Part shown: positions 1-7,732 of the stretch, piece by piece
How positions within the stretch are numbered: the first letter of the stretch is position 1
Layout: each line of letters begins with the position of its first letter
Source: Kangiella sp. TOML190
GTDB lineage: Bacteria > Pseudomonadota > Gammaproteobacteria > Enterobacterales > Kangiellaceae
Assembly: GCF_023706045.1 (NCBI RefSeq)
Contig: NZ_BQYL01000001.1
Location: forward strand, 1,904,001 to 1,968,000
DNA: 64,000 nucleotides
Direction: 5' to 3'
Made by a program: the position numbers and the translations under genes
Notes under the pieces: generated by a model
The model's input: only the letters and a program-made list of their open reading frames with translations
What the model was told of the DNA's origin: nothing
The model's database searches: none

Positions 1-856
1 CCCGTGCCGATTGTTGGATATCACCATTCAGGGCTTCGGCGTTAAAACCGCGAGCATTGAGTTTATCGGCAATTTCGATGGTCGCCATTTTGGTGCGCAC
101 AAAAATGATTACCCCATCGTAAGTTTCGCTTTCCAAAATTCGCGTTAACGCGTCCAGTTTATGCAATCCACTAACTGGCCAGTAGCGTTGATGAATGGTA
201 GTGGCGGTTGAGGTTTTGGATTCGATCTTAATGTGTTCAGGGTTATCCAAATGTTTCTGAGCTACTTTTTTAATTTCTTTTGGCATGGTCGCCGAAAATA
301 GCGCTATTTGGCGATCTTGAGGCGTATGTTCTAATACCCATTCGACATCATCAATAAAACCCATGCGCAACATTTCATCGGCTTCATCCAATACTAAGGT
401 CGTTAGATTGTCGAGTTTCAGGGTTTTACGGCGAATATGATCCATGACGCGGCCAGGCGTGCCAACCACTAGCTGTGCGCCACGTTTGAGTTGGCGCAGC
501 TGTATGTCATAGCTTTGGCCACCATAAATCGGCAAGACGTTAAAACCTTTAAGGTGTTTGGCATAGCTTTGGCAGGCTTCGGCGACCTGAATGGCCAGCT
601 CGCGAGTAGGTGCTAAGACCAACACTTGGGTGTTTTTTGAATTAAGGTCGATTTTCGACAATAGGGGCAGGGCGAAGGCTGCAGTTTTACCGGTTCCGGT
701 TTGTGCTTGGCCGATAATGTCTTTGCCAGTCATCAATACTGGAATACTGGCTTGTTGAATAGGCGAGGCTTGCTCGTAGCCGATGTCTTGAATCGCTTTT
801 AAAATAGGCGCGGCAAGGCCTAAGTCATCAAAAGATACTTGATCTGGGGTAGTCAT
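1..856 (-). CDS. deaD: DEAD-box ATP-dependent RNA helicase DeaD/CsdA (C-terminus cut by window edge)
   Basis: Reading leftward from the ATG at 856, the frame stays open to the window edge, giving about 285 residues of a helicase. Visible motifs in order are the Q motif (GYEQASPIQ), Walker A AQTGTGKT, PTRELA, GG, TPGR, the DEAD box as VLDEADEML, SAT, and then IIFVRTK and the start of the second RecA lobe (ALNGD). These closely match E. coli DeaD, which unwinds structured RNA in ribosome assembly and cold adaptation. The second lobe and the DeaD-specific C-terminal RNA-binding tail lie outside the window. The leader of about 90 bases carries a -10 and a hairpin described separately. Assignment to DeaD rather than another DEAD-box paralogue rests on the N-terminal match and is fairly secure. 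Confidence 0.93.
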   Translation of the reverse strand, partial: MTTPDQVSFDDLGLAAPILKAIQDIGYEQASPIQQASIPVLMTGKDIIGQAQTGTGKTAAFALPLLSKIDLNSKNTQVLVLAPTRELAIQVAEACQSYAKHLKGFNVLPIYGGQSYDIQLRQLKRGAQLVVGTPGRVMDHIRRKTLKLDNLTTLVLDEADEMLRMGFIDDVEWVLEHTPQDRQIALFSATMPKEIKKVAQKHLDNPEHIKIESKTSTATTIHQRYWPVSGLHKLDALTRILESETYDGVIIFVRTKMATIEIADKLNARGFNAEALNGDIQQSAR

Positions 857-871
857 ATTGTAGTTCACCGT

Positions 872-888
872 TAGGGATCTTATCCCTA
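872..888 (-). promoter_or_regulatory. Hairpin in the deaD 5' leader
   Basis: TAGGGAT and ATCCCTA form perfect 7-bp arms around a 3-base loop, 16 bases upstream of the deaD start codon. Leader structure is a known control point for cold-shock mRNAs. Whether this hairpin has such a role is inference. Confidence 0.4.
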
Positions 889-953
889 TAAATTTAGCAA
901 TCGGTCAACACACAATCACGACAATTAATAAGACCAGCTGCTTTGGAAGGCGC

Positions 954-959
954 ATTATA
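954..959 (-). promoter_or_regulatory. Probable deaD promoter -10 (TATAAT) with GC-rich discriminator
   Basis: The minus strand reads TATAAT followed directly by GCGCC, placing the transcript start near 947 and giving a leader of about 90 bases before the deaD ATG. No good -35 hexamer lies 16-18 bases upstream. The GC-rich discriminator resembles those of the tRNA promoters in this window. Confidence 0.5.
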
Positions 960-1019
960 CACGTCAGAGCAGTTAAAACCTAAGTATTTAACTGTTAATG
1001 CGAAATAAGCCTAAAACGA

Positions 1020-1050
1020 CAAACTCCTAAGCAATTGCTATAGGAGTTTG
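1020..1050 (-). terminator. Terminator after aqpZ
   Basis: CAAACTCCTA and TAGGAGTTTG form 10-bp arms around a loop that itself contains the palindrome GCAATTGC. On the minus strand the stem is followed by TCGTTTT. It sits 22 bases past the aqpZ stop and before the deaD promoter. Confidence 0.65.
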
Positions 1051-1071
1051 TGGTTTGCTGTCGCTGTATGC

Positions 1072-1803
1072 CTATTCAGCCGCTGCTTGTGCTTCCTCTG
1101 CGGCTGGTTCTGCGCCAATCAACTTATAGATCATGGCCCCCAGCGCTCCACCAAGGATCGGTGCCAGCCAGAATAGCCATAACTGACTGATGGCCCAGTC
1201 GCCAACGTATAAGGCTACACCAGTACTACGGGCAGGATTTACCGAAGTATTGGTTACGGGGATACTAATTAGATGGATCAGGGTTAAACATAAACCAATG
1301 GCAATCGGCGCAAAGCCTGCTGGCGCCCGTTTATCGGTGGCACCAAGAATAACTATTAGGAAAAAGGCGGTCATTACCACTTCACAAATCAATGCTGCCG
1401 TTAGCGTAAAACTGCCAGGAGAGTGTTCGCCATAACCATTGGCGGCGAAACCTTCGCTGAGGATAAATTCGGTGTTGCCCGAAGCGATCAGATACAAAAT
1501 ACCACCAGCAGCGATACCGCCTGCTACTTGCGCGGCAATGTAAGGGCCGAGTTCTTTCGCCTCGAACCGGCCTCCTAGCCATAAGCCAACTGAAACGGCG
1601 GGGTTTAAATGGCAACCGGAAATATGACCAATGGCATAGGCCATGGTCAATACGGTTAAACCGAAAGCGAGCGACACGCCGAGTAATCCGATACCAATTT
1701 CTGGAAAACCCGCGGCCAATACGGCACTACCGCAACCGCCTAAAACCAGCCAAAAGGTACCAAAAAATTCAGCCAATAATTTGTTTTGCATATTTTTTTG
1801 CAT
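1072..1803 (-). CDS. aqpZ: Aquaporin Z
   Basis: This six-helix inner-membrane water channel of the MIP family (243 aa) aligns almost end to end with E. coli AqpZ. It has both NPA boxes (HLNPAVS and NTSVNPARS) and the AqpZ-type selectivity-filter residues: Phe in LAFGLTV, His in TLIHLIS, Thr in PVTNTS and Arg in NPARS. The frame stays open to 1830, but the ATG at 1803 has a GGGGG purine run 7 bases upstream and starts just ahead of the conserved N-terminus. The last residues ([11 protein letters not shown]) form a short acidic/alanine tail absent from E. coli. It is monocistronic, with its own terminator downstream. Confidence 0.95.
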   Translation of the reverse strand: MQKNMQNKLLAEFFGTFWLVLGGCGSAVLAAGFPEIGIGLLGVSLAFGLTVLTMAYAIGHISGCHLNPAVSVGLWLGGRFEAKELGPYIAAQVAGGIAAGGILYLIASGNTEFILSEGFAANGYGEHSPGSFTLTAALICEVVMTAFFLIVILGATDKRAPAGFAPIAIGLCLTLIHLISIPVTNTSVNPARSTGVALYVGDWAISQLWLFWLAPILGGALGAMIYKLIGAEPAAEEAQAAAE

Positions 1804-1914
1804 TGAGAACCCCCATGTTTTTATAATCAAGTATGTGCATATAACTATATCAAGTTACCAGCTTTTTATAGCGCTAAATGTAAAAAATTGTAGGAATTAC
1901 TCTAGGAAATACTC

Positions 1915-2097
1915 ATGTCGGGTTTAAAACGTTCTAAAACTAACAAGATGATTGCTGGTGTTTGTGGTGGTTTGGCCAAACGCTTTGAGGTGGATCCAAG
2001 CTTAATGCGGATTATTTATTTGGTAGCATCGGTGTTGACCGCAACCGTGGGCTTTTGGTTGTATTTGGTGCTATGGTTAGTGATTCCTGAAGACTAG
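1915..2097 (+). CDS. PspC-domain small membrane protein
   Basis: This 60-aa protein is essentially one PspC domain: a basic N-terminus with AGVCGGLAKRFEVDP, then one membrane helix (VASVLTATVGFWLYLVLWLVI). PspC domains occur in the phage-shock envelope-stress response, but stand-alone copies like this are common without the other psp genes, and none are seen here. AGGA lies 8 bases before the ATG. The broken monooxygenase gene starts 4 bases after its stop, so the two were probably cotranscribed. Confidence 0.85.
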   Translation: MSGLKRSKTNKMIAGVCGGLAKRFEVDPSLMRIIYLVASVLTATVGFWLYLVLWLVIPED

Positions 2098-2101
2098 CCT
2101 T

Positions 2102-2420
2102 TTGATTGCGCAAACTCCAGAGCCGCCTTATTATGCGGTGATTTTTAGTTCTTTGCTGAGTGATGATATTGCAGGCTATCAAGCCATGTCGGAACAAATG
2201 TTGGAACTGGCCTCGCGGCAGCAGGGGTTTTTAGGGGTTGAATCGGTTCGTGAGCAGCTTGGGATCACCGTGTCTTATTTGGCAAGACTTAGCTTCTATT
2301 AAAGCTTGGAAGGCGGATCTAAAGCATTTGGTAGCGCAAAGGTACGGCAAAGAAAAGTGGTATGCCGACTATAGAGTTCGGATCGCGCGAGTGGAAAAAA
2401 GCTATGGCCACAACCAATAG
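2102..2420 (+). pseudogene. ABM-family monooxygenase, disrupted by a one-base frameshift
   Basis: Two overlapping frames together encode one protein of about 105 aa from the antibiotic-biosynthesis-monooxygenase (YgiN-like, dimeric alpha/beta barrel) family. The first frame (TTG at 2102) runs through PPYYAVIFSSL and GFLGVES to GITVSY; the second resumes with WQDLASIKAWKADLKHLVA and ends VRIARVEKSYG. The break is at TAT-TTG-GCA near 2278-2280, where removing one T restores TAT-TGG-CAA and the family's conserved SYW. So the gene carries one extra T in a TTT run. It may be a true pseudogene or an indel error in the sequence. The TTG start has no clear ribosome site and may depend on coupling to the PspC gene. 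Confidence 0.82.
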
Positions 2421-2490
2421 GTTAACGCTAATTTCACAAAAGTTTAGTTACAACTAGCGGCTAACCGAGTTTTACTTTTAGGGAAATCTT

Positions 2491-3012
2491 ATGCGATACC
2501 TATTACTTACTAGTGTTTTCATTAGTGTGATTTTTTTAGTTTCTTGTAGCGTTAAACCTACCGATATTGCTGTGGAGCAAAACTTTGTACTTGAACGTTA
2601 TTTAGGCACTTGGTACGAGGTGGCTCGCTTGCCTAATCGATTTGAGCAAAACTTAAATAAAGTTACCGCTAACTACAGCCTCAAAAAAGACGGCGGCGTT
2701 AGAGTTATCAATCGTGGTTTTAATAGCAAAACTCAGCAATGGGAAGAGGCCGAAGGCAAAGCCTATTTTGTCGGAGAGCCGAATGTTGCGGCTTTAAAAG
2801 TCAGTTTCTTTGGCCCTTTTTATGGCGGTTATAATGTAATCAGTCTGGATAATGAGGGCTATCAGTATGCATTGGTAGCCGGTCCGGCTAGGGATTATTT
2901 ATGGATTTTGGCGCGAACGCCTAACTTAGATCAGGCGATTGTGGCTAAGCTAGTAGCGAAAGCTAAAAAAGAAGGCTTTGCCACGCAAAAATTGAAATGG
3001 ATAGAGCATTGA
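2491..3012 (+). CDS. blc: Bacterial lipocalin, outer-membrane lipoprotein (Blc-like)
   Basis: The protein (173 aa) starts with a lipoprotein signal ending in LVSC (Cys19), so it should be lipid-anchored, probably in the outer membrane. The lipocalin signature follows at once: RYLGTWYEVARLPNRFE, then NYSLKKDGGVRVINRGF, and FFGPFYGGYNVISLD and the late WILARTPNL motif of Blc proteins. E. coli Blc binds fatty acids and lysophospholipids; the ligand here is unknown. A GGGAA ribosome site lies upstream of the ATG. The gene appears to stand alone. Confidence 0.9.
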   Translation: MRYLLLTSVFISVIFLVSCSVKPTDIAVEQNFVLERYLGTWYEVARLPNRFEQNLNKVTANYSLKKDGGVRVINRGFNSKTQQWEEAEGKAYFVGEPNVAALKVSFFGPFYGGYNVISLDNEGYQYALVAGPARDYLWILARTPNLDQAIVAKLVAKAKKEGFATQKLKWIEH

Positions 3013-3074
3013 TAGTTAAGCTCACTTTATAGTCCTTTTGAAGGGTTAAATACCGTTATTATTGGAGAAAGCAA

Positions 3075-3548
3075 ATGATTCAAATTGGTGAAGAAATACC
3101 GAATGTTACGTTGAAATTTATGGCAGAAAAAGGTCCTGAGGATATTCACACTCAAGATATTTTCTCAGGAAAAAAAGTGGTGCTGTTTGCCGTTCCGGGC
3201 GCTTTTACTCCAACCTGTTCCGCAGCACATTTGCCAGGTTTTGTGGTGCAGGCGGATGCGATTAAAGCCAAAGGCGTGGACACCATCGCTTGTATGTCGG
3301 TCAATGATATATTTGTGGTGGATGCTTGGGGCAAAGCATCGAACGCTGAAGAGCTTTTAATGCTAGCCGATGGCAATGCGGATTTTGCTGAAGCGCTTGG
3401 CCTCGAAATGGATGGCACTGGCTGGGGTATGGGCGTTCGCTCTAAACGGTTCGCCATGATCGTTGATGATGGCAAGGTCGAAGCGTTGGAAGTTGACGAG
3501 AGCGGTTTTGAGAAAAGTTCAGCGGAAAATATACTGAGCTTATTGTAA
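3075..3548 (+). CDS. Peroxiredoxin, Prx5 type
   Basis: This thiol peroxidase (157 aa) reduces hydrogen peroxide and organic peroxides. The peroxidatic site is PGAFTPTCS, with Cys48 in the PxxxTxxC motif, and the supporting Arg is in GMGVRSKRFAM. Length and layout fit the Prx5/redoxin subfamily without the fused glutaredoxin domain. Cys73 (TIACMSV) is the only other cysteine. Its role as a resolving cysteine is uncertain, so reduction may depend on external glutathione or glutaredoxin. GGAGAAAG gives a good ribosome site. It converges on mlaC across a shared hairpin. Confidence 0.92.
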   Translation: MIQIGEEIPNVTLKFMAEKGPEDIHTQDIFSGKKVVLFAVPGAFTPTCSAAHLPGFVVQADAIKAKGVDTIACMSVNDIFVVDAWGKASNAEELLMLADGNADFAEALGLEMDGTGWGMGVRSKRFAMIVDDGKVEALEVDESGFEKSSAENILSLL

Positions 3549-3557
3549 GTGAAAATG

Positions 3558-3592
3558 TATTCGCTAGCAGGGCGCTTATTAGCTAGCGAATA
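3558..3592. terminator. Hairpin between the convergent peroxiredoxin gene and mlaC
   Basis: TATTCGCTAGC and GCTAGCGAATA are perfect 11-bp arms with a 13-base loop, between two genes that read toward each other. There is no strong T run on either side, so bidirectional termination is likely but not certain. Confidence 0.55.
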
Positions 3593-3610
3593 TTAGTTAA
3601 CGAATAGAAA

Positions 3611-4249
3611 TTAGGCTTCGGTATCGGTAATTTTAGTAGCTTCAGCTGCGCGAGCATTTTCTTCGGCCAATTTTTCCAAGGTGGCCTCTAAGCCAACTTG
3701 TTTAATCTGATCGCGGTATTGGCTAGCATAGCTTTTTGCCATGCTGACGCCTTCGATAATTACATCGGTAATTAGCCAAGAATCATCCGATTGCACTTTC
3801 AAACGATAATCAATCAAAATAGGTTGATCGTCAGTCTCAATGGTTGAGCGAACATTGGCGGTTTTGCCTGATGTGGAGTAGGCGGTTTTATCGTAGGTTA
3901 CTTTTTGTCCGCTGTAGCTGCCAAGTCCTTTTGCATAACTGTTTAGTAACAAGCCAATAAATTCGTTGGTAAAGGTTTTGCGCTGGGTTTCGGTTGCTTC
4001 AGTCCAGTAAGTTTTTCCTAAAATTCTTTTGGTCATATAGTCAGTATCTACTTCAGGTAATAAATACTGTTCGATAAGACTTTTCGCATATTCAGAATCG
4101 GCCTTGATTTTATCCTTATTGGCAAGGATTTCTTGGCTAATTTGATTCGTTACTAGCTCTAAACGCTCTTTGGGATCTGCCGAAAATGATGGTGCAGATA
4201 GCCCTAGCGTAATTATTAATATTAGAATTTTAGATAACGGGTTTGTCAT
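3611..4249 (-). CDS. mlaC: MlaC/Ttg2D-family periplasmic phospholipid-binding protein
   Basis: The protein (212 aa) has a cleavable signal peptide ending near APSFSADPKE and then the MlaC fold, including EYAKSLIEQYLLPEVDTDYMTKRILGK (positions roughly 56-80), WTEATETQRKTFTNEF and the late WLITDVIIEGVSMAKSYASQY motif. MlaC shuttles phospholipids across the periplasm between an outer-membrane lipoprotein and the inner-membrane MlaFEDB transporter. Those partners are not in this window, so this is either a detached mlaC or an extra copy. AAGGAAA precedes the ATG. Confidence 0.88.
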   Translation of the reverse strand: MTNPLSKILILIITLGLSAPSFSADPKERLELVTNQISQEILANKDKIKADSEYAKSLIEQYLLPEVDTDYMTKRILGKTYWTEATETQRKTFTNEFIGLLLNSYAKGLGSYSGQKVTYDKTAYSTSGKTANVRSTIETDDQPILIDYRLKVQSDDSWLITDVIIEGVSMAKSYASQYRDQIKQVGLEATLEKLAEENARAAEATKITDTEA

Positions 4250-4391
4250 AATGTTTCCTTAGGATAAATAAACTGTCCACAGTAGAATTGTACCTTTGGC
4301 AGAATTATCTAACAACAAAACTGAATATTAACTTAACTGGAATTTGTAACAGTTCGTAACTAACAGTGCCAACGGGTGCGCAGTTTGACAG

Positions 4392-4715
4392 TTAAATGCA
4401 TCTTGCCGGTTTGGGTAGGCCAGCAATTTTGGTAGCTTGCTTTGCTGGGCCTTCTGGAAATAATAAGGCTAGATAGATGCTGTTTCCTTTTTCTTTGGAC
4501 CATTCTTGCTGCAAATACTTTATCAAAGGCCGGATCGAGGGGCTGGTGTTAAACTCTTCGTAGAATTTTCGAACATATTCGATCACCGTCCAATGATCCG
4601 AGCTTAAGTCTAAATCTTCATCATCGGCAATGGCTTTGGCAACTTCTAGACTCCATAGGCTTGAATCCAGTAAATAGCCTTCTTTGTCTCGTTCTAACTC
4701 GCTTAATAGGCTCAT
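4392..4715 (-). CDS. tusE: Sulfur relay protein TusE (DsrC-like)
   Basis: TusE takes persulfide sulfur from TusBCD and hands it to MnmA for 2-thiolation of the wobble uridine in tRNA-Lys, -Glu and -Gln. The 107-aa product matches E. coli TusE, including LSSDHWTVIEYVRKFYEEFN and the invariant end GLPKPARCI with catalytic Cys106 second from last. The frame is open to 4730, but the ATG at 4715 overlaps the tusB stop in the usual ATGA arrangement and begins at the conserved N-terminus. Last gene of the tusDCBE operon. Confidence 0.94.
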   Translation of the reverse strand: MSLLSELERDKEGYLLDSSLWSLEVAKAIADDEDLDLSSDHWTVIEYVRKFYEEFNTSPSIRPLIKYLQQEWSKEKGNSIYLALLFPEGPAKQATKIAGLPKPARCI

Positions 4716-4978
4716 AACCAAGATACGCACTTATCATAGTTGAGGGTTTTGTTAACAAAGTCTGCATAGTCGATGGGTTGCCAATTAGGTTGCACTTTGC
4801 CGGTTAGCGCTCTCGCCTCAAGATCGGGTGATAGCACCATGGCTTTACAGGGTAGCTCGGTGATTTTTGTTGCGAGAATCACGGCGTTCTCGATTAGCAG
4901 TAGGCCATCGTGCGCTTGCAGTTGCGGCAGACAGGCTTGGAAATTATCTGGGTTATTGAGTAAATATAAACTTTTCAT
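4712..4978 (-). CDS. tusB: Sulfur relay protein TusB (DsrH-like)
   Basis: This small cytoplasmic subunit (88 aa) belongs to the TusBCD hexamer in tRNA 2-thiouridine synthesis. The sequence begins MKSLYLLNN and contains DGLLLIENAVILA, typical of DsrH. It starts 2 bases after the tusC stop and overlaps tusE by 4 bases, as in the standard tusDCBE operon. TusB is the least conserved member, so position contributes much of the confidence. Confidence 0.9.
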   Translation of the reverse strand: MKSLYLLNNPDNFQACLPQLQAHDGLLLIENAVILATKITELPCKAMVLSPDLEARALTGKVQPNWQPIDYADFVNKTLNYDKCVSWL

Positions 4979-4980
4979 AC

Positions 4981-5337
4981 TTAAAGCATCATCACAAAAT
5001 CGGCGTTTTTAATAACTTGTTTTATGGTTTCAGGCGGAGTTAACGCCGCGCTTTCGATAAGATCATTTGTTTGAATCTGATAATCGCGAACGCTGAGGGT
5101 ATCCACTAGTACTTGCTCAATACCGTAAAGCTCTAGCGCTTTAAAAGTCGCAATATGATTTTTTATGCCAAGCATTTCGGGGCTTTGCGCAGCGACAAGT
5201 TGCAATACCCCTGCATCTTGAAAGACCGCGGTTATGGGTAGGTCAAAGGCAGAAGCCATCAAACAAATATCCAGCAGTTCGCGACCACGATGATTACCAA
5301 TGGGGGCTTTATTGAAAAGAAAACAAACTGATTTCAT
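4981..5337 (-). CDS. tusC: Sulfur relay protein TusC (DsrF-like)
   Basis: TusC (118 aa) is the non-catalytic DsrE/F-fold subunit of TusBCD. The start, VCFLFNKAPIGNHRGRELLD, closely matches the TusC signature (xxFxxxxxPyGxxxGREgLD). It lies 7 bases after tusD and 2 bases before tusB on the same strand, in the conserved order D-C-B-E. Confidence 0.93.
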   Translation of the reverse strand: MKSVCFLFNKAPIGNHRGRELLDICLMASAFDLPITAVFQDAGVLQLVAAQSPEMLGIKNHIATFKALELYGIEQVLVDTLSVRDYQIQTNDLIESAALTPPETIKQVIKNADFVMML

Positions 5338-5344
5338 GACTGCT

Positions 5345-5737
5345 TTATCCGAAGGTGATAAGGCGATCGGATTCGAGCAAGGCTTCGCTTAACTGGCCTA
5401 GACCGGATAATTCAAAAGCTGGATCAAGGTTGTCGCCGGTTAAAGCATTTCGCTCAGCTTCTGCTTGGTTCACGATACCTCTGACAAGGGCTGCGGTAAC
5501 GCAAACGGTTAGCTCAACATCTTGTTCGATGGCCAGAGTCGCCCAAGCTTTGGTCAGGTTGATTTCATCGGAAGGCGGGCAGTTTAGTCTGCTCGCCACC
5601 AAGACGCCGTCAGAATAAAAAAACACTCGCTTAAGATTATGCCCCAGTTGCAATAGACTGCGTGCGAATGCCAAGGCGCTGTATTGGCCTTGCTGGCTAT
5701 AAGGGTTAGCAGTAACTAACAATGAAAAAATGGCCAT
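5345..5737 (-). CDS. tusD: Sulfurtransferase subunit TusD (DsrE-like)
   Basis: TusD (130 aa) is the catalytic subunit of TusBCD and accepts sulfur from TusA. The catalytic cysteine is Cys79 in ELTVCVTAALVRG, matching E. coli Cys78. The N-terminus (FSLLVTANPYSQQGQYSALAFARSLL) is the DsrE-fold signature. It is the first gene of tusDCBE and diverges from the DUF11 gene at 5844 across an AT-rich 106-base spacer that must hold both promoters. Confidence 0.95.
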   Translation of the reverse strand: MAIFSLLVTANPYSQQGQYSALAFARSLLQLGHNLKRVFFYSDGVLVASRLNCPPSDEINLTKAWATLAIEQDVELTVCVTAALVRGIVNQAEAERNALTGDNLDPAFELSGLGQLSEALLESDRLITFG

Positions 5738-5843
5738 AAATTTTACAAAAATCTACAAATTACAACTAGTTGTATGTTATTTTATAGGATAATAATAATT
5801 ATTGTTAGTCTTTATCTTTTATAGCTGACTCAAGTGGACTTTT

Positions 5844-7670
5844 GTGAAGTATTGTTTTTATAGCTTAATAGCGCTTCTTTCTCTGACTTTCGCTCAAAGC
5901 ATTCAAGCTGGAGCTTTTTTTGAAACCGGCCAAGCAACCTTAACCGACACTATTGATAACGGTTCTTGGGTAACGGTGACTACTCAAAAAACCTATATTA
6001 ATCCTGTGGTTATTGCTGGCCCTATAAGCCATAACAATGACAACTCGCTCAGTGTTCGGGTGCGAAATGCTGCCGGTAATAGTTTTCAGATCGGAATGCA
6101 AAGTCCGTGCGAGAGTAATGATGCCGATCCAGCTCCGGCACCAGCTCCGCAAACTCCTGCCATTACTTGTCCATCTTCTTGGTCGGCAGAAACCGTTTCT
6201 TGGCTAGTGGTGGAAAAAGGTACTTGGGTATTTCCTGATGGCACAAAAATCGAAGCCTATTTACACGATACCAGTATTGTTCGCTCAGGTTGGAATACGC
6301 AAAATAATATCGCCAATATTAACTACTCACATAATTACTCCGTCGCTCCAGCTGTGTTACATACGGTTAATAGTTTCAATGACTCTCGGTGGATTTCCAG
6401 TACGGTTTGGAGTCCGTCTAACAGTAAAAGTGTTCCGCCGTCTACCGCTGCCTTTAGATTGACTTTAGAAGGAGCTGAGGTTGCTGCGGTACATGCTTTG
6501 GAAACGATAGGCTGGGTGGCTATCGAACGAGGTAGCGGAACTAACAATTCGCAAGTTTATGCTGCAGGACGAACCGGCGGTTTGGATGTGGATAGACACT
6601 CGGATGAATGCCAGAACTTAAGTTATGGAGCCTCTTTTTCCACTAATCCAAACCTTCTTGCCAAACACAATACTATGTCTGGTGGTAATGGCGCTTGGGT
6701 CCGTTTATGTAATGCAGAAATAGGCACTTCGAGCTTTAATGTGCATGTGGATGAAGATCAAGTAAGGGATACGGAAAGAACCGGAATACCTGAATATGTA
6801 TCTTGGTTCGCCTTTGACAGTGGTGCGGTTGGCGCTTTGGAGTTTTTAACCGCGACTAAAACCTTTACTGATGCTGATGCTGATAATCAGGTTGGCCCTG
6901 GTGAGTTGGTAACCTTTAACATTACCATCACTAATTTACAGGATGATTTTGTACAAGCGAATAATCCCAGCGATGAGTTTGTTGATGTCCTCGATGCTAA
7001 TTTGGTTCCTGAGCCGTCAAGCTTAACCGCTTCTAGCGGAACTATCAGTGCTAGCGGACAAACTGTTACCTGGAATGGCTCGGTCGCTGCTTCTGGAACC
7101 GTTACTTTAAGCTATCAAGCTCGAGTCGCTGATAATGCTGCGGTTTGTTCTTTAACCAATATCGCTAATCAAGCTGAATTGCGGATGGATCCAATTGATA
7201 ACAGCATACAGACGGGTGACATTGATAACCTTAATAATATTGTTGAATTAAGCGATGATCCTGCTGCTGATGATGGTGCGGATTCCGATATGGATAGCTT
7301 GACCAATGATGATGATCTTACCTTAGTACCGGTGGCCTGCTTGTCAGATATTGAGGTGAGTAAAATCGATCCTAATACGAACTATATCCCCGGTAGCAAT
7401 ACTAGTTACACCATTACCATTACTAACAACGGTCCGCATAATCTGATTGGCGCTAATATTGTTGATAATCTGCCAGCCAATGTTTCGAGTAATGGAAACT
7501 GGAGCTGTGATCCGGCACTACCGCCTGGTGATAATAGCGCATCTTGTATTACTGGTAGCGCAGCCGGAACAACTCAGGCTGGAAGTGGGAACATTAACTT
7601 GACGGTGGATATACCCTCGGGCAAGTCTTTAGTCATCACACTGCCGGTCTCTTACTCGGCAACCCCTTAA
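5844..7670 (+). CDS. Secreted DUF11-domain protein with three lectin-like repeats
   Basis: The protein (608 aa, GTG start) has a signal peptide (cut near SIQAG). Residues 25-330 hold three related segments, each built around a beta-strand pattern such as WVTVTTQKTYINPVVIAGP and each ending with a similar motif: ETVSWLVVEKG (116-126), ETIGWVAIERG (220-230) and EYVSWFAFDSG (317-327). They resemble extracellular lectin-type beta-sandwiches, though I cannot name the family. Two DUF11-like domains follow (about 338-450 and 502-608), separated by an Asp-rich linker (DDPAADDGADSDMDS). The second stops just after VSYSATP, where DUF11 usually continues to an NTA motif. There is no C-terminal anchor. 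The 324-aa gene 62 bases on has a similar tail, so the two probably act together outside the cell. Confidence 0.72.
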   Translation: MKYCFYSLIALLSLTFAQSIQAGAFFETGQATLTDTIDNGSWVTVTTQKTYINPVVIAGPISHNNDNSLSVRVRNAAGNSFQIGMQSPCESNDADPAPAPAPQTPAITCPSSWSAETVSWLVVEKGTWVFPDGTKIEAYLHDTSIVRSGWNTQNNIANINYSHNYSVAPAVLHTVNSFNDSRWISSTVWSPSNSKSVPPSTAAFRLTLEGAEVAAVHALETIGWVAIERGSGTNNSQVYAAGRTGGLDVDRHSDECQNLSYGASFSTNPNLLAKHNTMSGGNGAWVRLCNAEIGTSSFNVHVDEDQVRDTERTGIPEYVSWFAFDSGAVGALEFLTATKTFTDADADNQVGPGELVTFNITITNLQDDFVQANNPSDEFVDVLDANLVPEPSSLTASSGTISASGQTVTWNGSVAASGTVTLSYQARVADNAAVCSLTNIANQAELRMDPIDNSIQTGDIDNLNNIVELSDDPAADDGADSDMDSLTNDDDLTLVPVACLSDIEVSKIDPNTNYIPGSNTSYTITITNNGPHNLIGANIVDNLPANVSSNGNWSCDPALPPGDNSASCITGSAAGTTQAGSGNINLTVDIPSGKSLVITLPVSYSATP

Positions 7671-7732
7671 ATGGCTTTTTGCACTTCTTATATTAACTCG
7701 GTAAGCTAATCTAGTCGTGATACTAGAGATCT

